Positions 52,749-58,028 of a stretch of 58,028 nucleotides of DNA are shown piece by piece. The position numbers and the translations under genes were made by a program. The notes beneath the pieces are model-generated. The model did no database searches. It saw only the letters and a list, made by a program, of their open reading frames with translations, and had not been told where the DNA came from. The first letter of the stretch is position 1, and each line of letters opens with the position of its first letter. Source of the stretch: Cupriavidus pauculus (lineage in GTDB: Bacteria > Pseudomonadota > Gammaproteobacteria > Burkholderiales > Burkholderiaceae); NCBI RefSeq assembly GCF_002858765.1, contig NZ_PJRP01000017.1, forward strand, positions 118,762 to 176,789, read 5' to 3'.

Positions 52749-53732
52749 TCAATTCAGGCGCACGTTTGCACTTCTGATGATCTTGCCCCACTTTGCGACG
52801 TCCGATTGCATCAACGTGGCCAATTGCTTCGGCGTGCTGGCTTCCAGGATGACACCCTGGTCGGCCAGCCGCGCGGCAAGATCCGGGGAGGCAACGGCCT
52901 TTTGCACCTGTGTGTTGAGCAACCCGACAATCTCGGCCGGTGTGCCTGCGGGGGCCAGTAACGCGAACCAGTTCTTCATGTCGAACCCGGGAAGTCCGGC
53001 TTCGGCCAGTGTCGGAATGTCCGGGCTCATGGGCAGGCGCTTGGCCCCCACGACACCAAGCGCTTTGAGCTTGCCGCTCTTCACCAGCGGCATGGAAGAC
53101 GGCACGCTATCAAAGAACACCGAGACATTGCCGGCAAGGAGATCGGGCATGACGTTATTGCTGCCCTTATAAGGGACATGCAGCATGTCGGCGCCAGTGG
53201 ACAACTTGAACATTTCCAGTTCCAGGTGAGACAGAGTGCCGTTTCCCTGTGAAGCGGCGCTGAGCTGTCCGGGCTTGGACTTGGCCAGAGCGACCAGTTC
53301 CTTAACCGAATTCGCTGGAATCGAAGGGCTCACGACCAGCATATGGGGCACATGGCCCACAAGCGAGATCGGCGTGAAGCTCTTCAAAGTATCGAAGCCG
53401 AGTTTGGTGTATAGGTTGGATGCGATGGCAAGCGAGCCTGACGCCAACAATAGCGTGTAGCCATCCGGCGCCGCCTTCGCAACGATGTCCGATCCAATGG
53501 TGCTGCCTGCACCAGGCCGGTTCTCGACCACCACCGGCTGCCCAAGTCCTTCGGACAGCTTCTGCGCAATTGCCCTGCCCAGCACATCAGTGGCACCGGC
53601 CGGCGGAAAAGGTACCACCAGCCTGATCGTCTTGGATGGATATGTCTGCGCCAGTGCGCAGCCAGTGCCAAATGCCAGTACGCCAACCGACAGCGCCAAG
53701 GCTGCCAAACGCGCAATCTTTTTCTTCATCAA
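52749..53732 (-). CDS. Bug-family tripartite tricarboxylate transporter receptor
   Basis: 327 residues. Signal peptide MMKKKIARLAALALSVGVLAFGTGCALAQ. The mature protein begins TYPSKTIRLVVPFPPAGATDVLGRAIAQKLSEGLGQPVVVENRPGAGSTIG, the unmistakable N-terminus of Bug receptors, followed by KAAPDGYTLLLAS and DMLHVPYKGSNNVMPDLLAGNVSVFFDSVPS. Bug proteins bind carboxylates or aromatic acids in the periplasm; only some work with TctAB membrane components. None is nearby, as is usual for the many orphan Bugs of Burkholderiaceae. GGGGAG precedes the ATG. Confidence 0.95.
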   Translation of the reverse strand: MMKKKIARLAALALSVGVLAFGTGCALAQTYPSKTIRLVVPFPPAGATDVLGRAIAQKLSEGLGQPVVVENRPGAGSTIGSDIVAKAAPDGYTLLLASGSLAIASNLYTKLGFDTLKSFTPISLVGHVPHMLVVSPSIPANSVKELVALAKSKPGQLSAASQGNGTLSHLELEMFKLSTGADMLHVPYKGSNNVMPDLLAGNVSVFFDSVPSSMPLVKSGKLKALGVVGAKRLPMSPDIPTLAEAGLPGFDMKNWFALLAPAGTPAEIVGLLNTQVQKAVASPDLAARLADQGVILEASTPKQLATLMQSDVAKWGKIIRSANVRLN

Positions 53733-54236
53733 ACGCTCCCCGAAAGATCAGACGCCAATGAGTCTGTAATCAATATGCAGTGGCGGATCAGGGAGCAATG
53801 TCCGTGCCAGCTTTAACCGTTAGCCTAAAGTTGCGTTGACCGGTTCAATCCCCAGCCGGCCTCGGCCCTCGGTCCAACTGGGCGGTGGTTTGCAGGCGCC
53901 GAAGGCGACTTCCGATCCCAAGCGGAACATCGATTCCCCAAGGTGAACGGCGGAATAGTGTCCAACTTCGGACTCTCGATTTCGTACGAGTTTGCGGGTC
54001 CTTTTTCACGAGTCCCAAGAGATAGCGTCCCAATCGTCCTTCGAGAGCATCAATGGTTGGTCATCCCGCACCAGCCTGCGATGCAAGCTGAGTTTGCGCG
54101 AATAACTTCCCTCGGGCTGCGGTTGTACAGGTGCGAGCACGCAATGGCGGACGCACTCCGCGTTCCGGTGCTGCCCTCGTGGCCTCCTGCCAGCGGCTGG
54201 CGGCTTGCTGCATGAACCCCTGACGGAGTCCCCATC
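53733..54236. other. Gene-free stretch with dispersed-repeat debris
   Basis: About 500 bp. Phrases such as GACCGGTTCAATCC, GGCCCTCGGTCCAAC and CCCAAGCGGAACATCG resemble those in the other gene-free stretches from 48 to 57 kb. It should hold the promoters of both the Bug and the lipoprotein genes. No convincing frame. Confidence 0.4.
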
Positions 54237-54755
54237 ATGATTTCCAGCTTCCCGAGATCGGAAAAGCGCCTACCGCGCCTGTACCTTGCCAGCCCGCTTT
54301 TCATACTGGCTGCAGTGGCATTGACCGGCTGCGCGAGCCCGAATTGGCGATCCGTGGTGCCAGGCGAGAACGCGGCCGAGCTTCGGGCCACGCTCGGCGC
54401 GCCGCGTGAGATCTACCTACTTCCCGATGGCTCCCGGCGCTGGTTCTATCCGGCGCCTGGGCAGACCAGGTGGGCCGCCGACATCGATCACAGCGGGCTG
54501 GTCGTCAGCGTCCGGCAGATGCTGAGCGCGGAGGAGTTCGGTCGGGCCAGGATTGGCGAATGGACCACGCGCGATGTCCTGACTCGCTTTGGGACGCCTG
54601 ACGAGACGAGTCACTTTCCGCTCATGCACCGTGAGGTCTGGAGCTACCGGTTTGCGCAGGACAGCATGGCGTTTGCGACCATGCACTTCTACTTTGATCC
54701 TGCCGGCGTCCTGCGCCTCACTCAGGTCATTCCCGACTTCCTGATGGACGCGTAG
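54237..54755 (+). CDS. Putative lipoprotein, BamE/SmpA-like
   Basis: 172 residues. N-terminal basic region then hydrophobic FILAAVALTGCAS with lipobox LTGC at about residue 33. Two copies of a similar beta-hairpin motif follow: AELRATLGAPREIYLLPDGSRRWFYPAPGQTR and TTRDVLTRFGTPDETSHFPLMHREVWSYRF, each starting with an R/T-x-x-LGxP-type turn as in SmpA/BamE-like domains. Likely an outer-membrane-attached lipoprotein. The gene lies just upstream of the sigma/anti-sigma operon but about 180 bp apart. Confidence 0.85.
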   Translation: MISSFPRSEKRLPRLYLASPLFILAAVALTGCASPNWRSVVPGENAAELRATLGAPREIYLLPDGSRRWFYPAPGQTRWAADIDHSGLVVSVRQMLSAEEFGRARIGEWTTRDVLTRFGTPDETSHFPLMHREVWSYRFAQDSMAFATMHFYFDPAGVLRLTQVIPDFLMDA

Positions 54756-54838
54756 GCAGCGCCTATACGCGGTATGCGCCTCTTGTTGGTGTGGTGAACA
54801 TCGAGGTGAGTGGCGTATACCGTTTGGTGTCGCGTTCT

Positions 54839-54883
54839 ATTCCCGGGATCGCGAACTCGGATGAGATTCGCAATCCCGGGAAT
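54839..54883. promoter_or_regulatory. 17-bp inverted repeat upstream of the sigma operon
   Basis: ATTCCCGGGATCGCGAA (54839-54855) and TTCGCAATCCCGGGAAT (54867-54883) are reverse complements apart from one position, around an 11-nt spacer. The right arm ends in GGGAAT, which continues as AAA and could itself be a -35-like element for an ECF sigma factor with the start about 50 bp downstream. Either a regulator-binding dyad overlapping the autoregulated promoter, or a hairpin in the leader. Confidence 0.65.
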
Positions 54884-54932
54884 AAATCTCGGTGTCAGCC
54901 GGTTCTACACAGGCCAGGAACAGGAGAGCACC

Positions 54933-55550
54933 GTGATCGCAACCGATAAGTCCAGCCGCTTCGAGGAGGTGGCGTTGCCGCATATCGATGCTGCCTACAA
55001 TCTGGCGCGCTGGCTGAGCGGCAGCGCAAGCGATGCGGACGACATCGTGCAGGACGCCTACCTGCGGGCATTTCGTTTCTTTGACAGTTTCCACGGCGAT
55101 AGCGCGCGCGCGTGGCTCCTGGCTATTGTCAGGAACACGTGGTTCACCGAATGGCGCAGACGGCGCGAGGCCGCCGATAGCACATCCTACGACGACACGC
55201 TGCATGGCGATGAGCGACTGCCGGGATGGATCGACGATGTTGGCTGCAACCCGGAAGTGCTCGCCATGCGCAATGACGATGTGCATCTGGTTCACCGTGC
55301 GCTCGAGCGGCTGCCATCCTTCTATCGCGAAGTGCTTGTCCTACGCGAGCTTGAGGATATGAGCTATCGCGATATTGGCATCGTTGTCGACATTCCGATC
55401 GGTACCGTAATGTCGCGTCTGGCGCGCGCACGTCATCTGCTCTGTGCAGCGGTACGCGCCGAGCAGGCCAGGATGCGCGACAGTGCCGCCGACAATGCGC
55501 CTCGCTATGCGCCGGTGCAGGATCTTTCGATGGGAGCGAATCATGAATGA
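54933..55550 (+). CDS. ECF-type RNA polymerase sigma factor
   Basis: 205 residues from the GTG at 54933, which has AGGAG eight bases upstream. An ATG in frame at 54858 lies inside the inverted repeat. Region 2: LPHIDAAYNLARWLSGSASDADDIVQDAYLRAFRFFDSFHGDSARAWLLAIVRNTWFTEWRR. Region 4: LERLPSFYREVLVLRELEDMSYRDIGIVVDIPIGTVMSRLARARHLLCAAV. The coding region overlaps the anti-sigma gene by 8 bp. The sequence resembles the ECF26/27-like sigma factors of Burkholderiales. The DIVQDAYLRAFRFFDSF block is characteristic. Confidence 0.93.
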   Translation: MIATDKSSRFEEVALPHIDAAYNLARWLSGSASDADDIVQDAYLRAFRFFDSFHGDSARAWLLAIVRNTWFTEWRRRREAADSTSYDDTLHGDERLPGWIDDVGCNPEVLAMRNDDVHLVHRALERLPSFYREVLVLRELEDMSYRDIGIVVDIPIGTVMSRLARARHLLCAAVRAEQARMRDSAADNAPRYAPVQDLSMGANHE

Positions 55551-56220
55551 CGGAGCAATGGAAAAGTCGTTGCATGACATGCTGCGCGACGGGTCGCTCT
55601 ATCACCGAGCGCCGCCGCATTTGCTGGCGCGCGTGCGGACCGGACTGCCGCGTGAGCCGCAGCCTCGCATGGCTCGCTATACATGGCTCGCGTTGTCCTC
55701 GGGCGGCGCGCTCGCGTGGGCAGGCGGCGGTCTCGCGGGGATCGTGTTCTCGGCCATGGTCTTCGGCGCATTCACCCTGGTGCGGCCGCCGCAAGGCGAT
55801 GCACTGGAGCAGGCCATCGTATCGAGCCACGTCCGCGCGCTGCTGTCGCAGCACTCGATCGATGTCGTTTCCACCGACCAGCACACAGTCAAGCCTTGGT
55901 TCAATGGGCGGCTCAACTATGCGCCGCCGGTCACTGATCTCGAAGCGAAGGGCTATCCGTTGGCTGGGGGGCGGGTGGACTATATCGACCGCCGCATCGT
56001 TGGCGTACTGATCTACCGCTACCAGAAACATCCAATCGATCTCTATATCCTGCCGGCGACAAACGGTGCATCGGCGCCGGAAAGCCACGCCACCGACGGC
56101 TACGCGATTGCGCGTTGGCGCCAGGACGGTATGGACTTCTGGGCCATCACCGATGCGGAGCCTGCGCACCTGCACGCCTTTGTGCAAGCGTTCCGGGCTT
56201 CCCAAGTCGAGAGGGAATAA
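55543..56220 (+). CDS. Transmembrane anti-sigma factor
   Basis: 225 residues from the ATG at 55543. A short cytoplasmic N-terminus (MEKSLHDMLRDGSLYHRAPPHLLARVRTGLP) is followed by one membrane helix (YTWLALSSGGALAWAGGGLAGIVFSAMVFGAF, about 45-75) and a periplasmic domain with QAIVSSHVRALLSQHSIDVVSTDQHTVKPWFNGRLNYAPPVTDLEAKGYPLAGGRVDYIDRRIVGVLIYRYQKHPIDLYI. This periplasmic domain is the one conserved in ECF26-linked anti-sigma factors. It sequesters the preceding sigma factor at the membrane until an envelope signal releases it. Translationally coupled to the sigma gene by overlap. Confidence 0.9.
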   Translation: MNDGAMEKSLHDMLRDGSLYHRAPPHLLARVRTGLPREPQPRMARYTWLALSSGGALAWAGGGLAGIVFSAMVFGAFTLVRPPQGDALEQAIVSSHVRALLSQHSIDVVSTDQHTVKPWFNGRLNYAPPVTDLEAKGYPLAGGRVDYIDRRIVGVLIYRYQKHPIDLYILPATNGASAPESHATDGYAIARWRQDGMDFWAITDAEPAHLHAFVQAFRASQVERE

Positions 56221-56377
56221 ACCACGCGTCGCCAGCGTTTTACTGGTGCACGGCACGTTGTTTCACAAGAACCCTGGATCACCACTGAGGCAACGCGTCG
56301 GGCAGACCAAGTCCCAGCCTCTGCAGCAGCACGCGTTGTGCCTGGGAATCTGAGCTTAGCCCTATCTGGAGATTGTC

Positions 56378-56608
56378 ATGAAAATTCTGATTCCACTCGC
56401 CGCCGCCGGCCTAGCCGCCTTCGCAGCGCAATCTTACGCCTTCGCTGGCCGCACCGAAACGACAACCTGCGCCGACTGCTATACCCACGTTGCCGCGACC
56501 CGCGATCCGTTCACCGACGGTGCGAGGACCGGCAAGTTCGATGTCTTCGCGGACGGCGAGAAGGTCACGGACGCCCGCGATCCGTACACGGATGGCGCTC
56601 ACGCCTGA
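56378..56608 (+). CDS. Small exported protein with DPYTDGA repeats
   Basis: 76 residues. Signal peptide MKILIPLAAAGLAAFAAQSYAFA, then CADC (two cysteines spaced as in a metal or redox site) and the motifs DPFTDGAR, VFADGEK and DPYTDGAH. Shares the repeat with the protein at 42,738-43,049 but is shorter and has the extra cysteines. It lies 157 bp downstream of the sigma/anti-sigma operon on the same strand, so it may be a target of that sigma factor. A hairpin follows. Confidence 0.8.
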   Translation: MKILIPLAAAGLAAFAAQSYAFAGRTETTTCADCYTHVAATRDPFTDGARTGKFDVFADGEKVTDARDPYTDGAHA

Positions 56609-56626
56609 ATCGTGCCGTTGGCATGC

Positions 56627-56665
56627 CGCCGCACAGCAACCGCTGTTGTCGGTTCCTGTGCGGCG
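56627..56665 (+). terminator. Hairpin after the DPYTDGA gene
   Basis: CGCCGCACAG (56627-56636) pairs with CTGTGCGGCG (56656-56665); inside it AACCG pairs with CGGTT around CTGTTGT. A 15-bp stem interrupted by one mismatch, without a T-run. Confidence 0.7.
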
Positions 56666-57333
56666 CGCCTCTGGCCCGGCACCATGGTCGGCAGTCAGGA
56701 GAAGCGCCGTCATTTGCGCACCAGCGTCTCTATCGAGAATGCGGTACGGTACGCGGAGGATTACGTTGCGGCGAAACACCGGGTACCTGGATGTATGGTG
56801 AGAGGATAAACGGGTACTGTGCAGGTCCGTTGACCGGCTGGGCATAGGGAGCGCATCGGACGTGGGCAGTGCGCACTTGCAATGTCGCGTACTGGCTGGG
56901 GATTCAACCGGTTAACGGGCTAGCAGCTGAGATGGCGGGCAGTCTCTGACCGACCCTTAGCAGCCTATCGTGACATGCATCTCGATCGACGTCACAAAGC
57001 TCCGCAACGGTCTTTCGATAAAGAGCTTTGGGCGTGTCAATTTGGTTGCCAAGGAAATGACGGCATGGGAATCGCGTAAAGTTCGCTCTCAGTGTCCGTT
57101 CAACCTTCTATTCGTCCGAAATCAAGAGCTGCACGGTATTCGTTAAAGCTGGGAGCGTTCCATATGTGGCGCGTCGCGACGCGTGCCAGGCTAAGGTTTG
57201 CAACGCTAAGGGTAGAGCCCAATCGAGTCGGTAGCCGGCCTAGCTCTAGCCGACCCAAAGCGGCCGTGGATTTTCTCAATTAAGCCGATTAATCGTTATC
57301 GAACACTCTATTTTCGAGCATGAATATCTCGAT
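56666..57333. other. Gene-free stretch with one AAGCGGCC element
   Basis: About 670 bp. Includes AAGCGGCC at 57,258-57,265 and phrases such as CAATCGAGTCGGTAGCCGGCC that resemble the other gene-free stretches. No frame looks real. It separates the DPYTDGA gene from the immunity-like gene. Confidence 0.45.
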
Positions 57334-57897
57334 TCAAACGTGGCCCGTTCCCTCGGAGAGCAGCGCTGCAGAATCTTCGAACCATTCGAGAAAATGCTGA
57401 ATAGCCGTTGTGACATCAAGTAACGAGGTCTGCAACGACATAACCTCGCATACATCGGATGTACGAACAAGAATCTTTACTTGGCGGGACGGTGGACGAA
57501 AAATGAAGGACTTGGCATCACGGTCGAACTGTTCCCCCCAATTCGTCAGAAAACTAAAGCGCCCGTAGATGCGCCGGTCGCGCTGGCACTCATCAACAGT
57601 GCGGGTGTCATCGATTAGTTGCTCGCCTCGAGCACCGTACAACAACATATCCACTCGGTCGGCTAGTTGTAGATCGCTCAGACCGCTAAGGTCTTCTAGC
57701 CAGAGTTCTGGAAGTGACTGCAGTAGTTCCTTGAATCCAAGATACGCTGGAAACAGCGCGCACCTCGGATCCGAGAAATCCCCGAACTGGACGCCTTTGC
57801 ACCATACGCGCATTCGGCCGTAGACGCCGGAAGGTGGTGTCGGATCGGGCTCAATCATGACCTCGATTGCAAAGTCCAGCCTGCTGCCGAATATCAT
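57334..57897 (-). CDS. Imm42-like immunity protein
   Basis: 187 residues from the ATG at 57897; a TTG two codons upstream is possible. Starts MIFGSRLDFAIEVMIEPDPTPPSGVYGRMRVWCKGVQFGDFSDPRC, which matches the Imm42 pattern (MIFG...FAIE near the start, then a G-x-x-x-x-W block and FGDF). Further blocks: GARGEQLIDDTRTVDECQRDRRIYGRFSFLTNWGEQFDRDAKSFIFRPPSRQVKILVR. Imm42 proteins neutralise toxin domains of polymorphic or contact-dependent systems. No toxin gene is visible in the 700 bp upstream or before the right edge, so it is either an orphan or its toxin lies outside. The family call is from motif memory. Confidence 0.65.
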   Translation of the reverse strand: MIFGSRLDFAIEVMIEPDPTPPSGVYGRMRVWCKGVQFGDFSDPRCALFPAYLGFKELLQSLPELWLEDLSGLSDLQLADRVDMLLYGARGEQLIDDTRTVDECQRDRRIYGRFSFLTNWGEQFDRDAKSFIFRPPSRQVKILVRTSDVCEVMSLQTSLLDVTTAIQHFLEWFEDSAALLSEGTGHV

Positions 57898-58028
57898 CTT
57901 CAAGAGAGATTGCCGCTAATCGATAGAGTATATCCGGGCGAACCGGACTGTCTGTTATTGGCCGAAACGAGCTCGATCGAGTCGGCGGCCGTCCCGCCGA
58001 CGGCGACGGGTCGTCGCCGTCCCTGGGG

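Overview
The window looks like accessory or secondary-replicon DNA from a GC-rich betaproteobacterium of the Burkholderiaceae, most likely Cupriavidus or a close Ralstonia relative. This rests on gene families recalled from memory and not on a search: two DUF4148 exported proteins, a Bug-type solute receptor, an acetoacetate decarboxylase / 3-hydroxybutyrate dehydrogenase / patatin operon, many LysR and FixJ-type regulators, and short exported proteins with DPYTDGAR repeats. I see no rRNA, tRNA, CRISPR array, intact insertion sequence or integrase, and no essential housekeeping gene.

Layout. 0-3.4 kb: the end of an MFS transporter, a secreted adhesin-E-like protein with two 46-residue repeats, a RidA-like protein and a DUF4148 protein. 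3.4-14.7 kb: a signalling cluster with a TetR regulator, a FixJ-type response regulator, a GAF-histidine kinase, an MFS carrier, a second response regulator and a roughly 1,800-residue pseudokinase-ATPase-GAF-histidine kinase whose frame is broken near 11,067. Three copies of a TGTAG...TCCCTGTA element lie in its promoter regions. 14.7-18.9 kb: a TetR/SDR pair, a truncated imine-reductase-like gene, a quinone oxidoreductase and an EF-hand-like protein. 19.3-22.1 kb (minus): acetoacetate decarboxylase, 3-hydroxybutyrate dehydrogenase and patatin. 22.4-31.5 kb: PEBP-like protein, bestrophin, TetR, a third (orphan) FixJ-type regulator, LysR, a CBS pair, a GlxA-type regulator, a lipoprotein, a SLAC1/TehA channel and a Gdx-type SMR exporter. 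31.5-36 kb (minus): one tightly packed run of esterase, three unrecognised small overlapping genes, an alpha/beta hydrolase, a thioredoxin-fold protein and a dicarboxylate symporter.

36-43 kb: WrbA, MipA, a diverged orphan CoA-transferase B-like protein, an unrecognised membrane protein, a chemoreceptor followed by a receiver-domain remnant, and a DPYTDGAR-repeat protein. 43.3-48.3 kb: a FlxA-like coiled coil, two closely paralogous LysR genes flanking an ECF sigma factor with a truncated anti-sigma, a small gene with an internal stop, and an SDR. 48.3-51.3 kb: eroded intergenic DNA with recurring AAGCGGCC elements, one gene broken by two compensating frameshifts, and small genes that look like orphan immunity or accessory genes. 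51.3-53.7 kb: RidA, LysR and a Bug receptor. 54.2-57.9 kb: a lipoprotein, an ECF sigma / anti-sigma operon behind a 17-bp inverted repeat, a second DPYTDGA protein and an Imm42-like immunity protein.

How the genes may work together (inference). The two response regulators at 4.5 and 8.4 kb share an unusual recognition helix and probably bind the repeated TCCCTGTA element, coupling the two paralogous kinases to expression of the MFS carrier between them. The minus-strand run at 31.5-36 kb looks like an ester uptake and hydrolysis unit. The adc/hbdH/patatin operon handles acetoacetate and 3-hydroxybutyrate.
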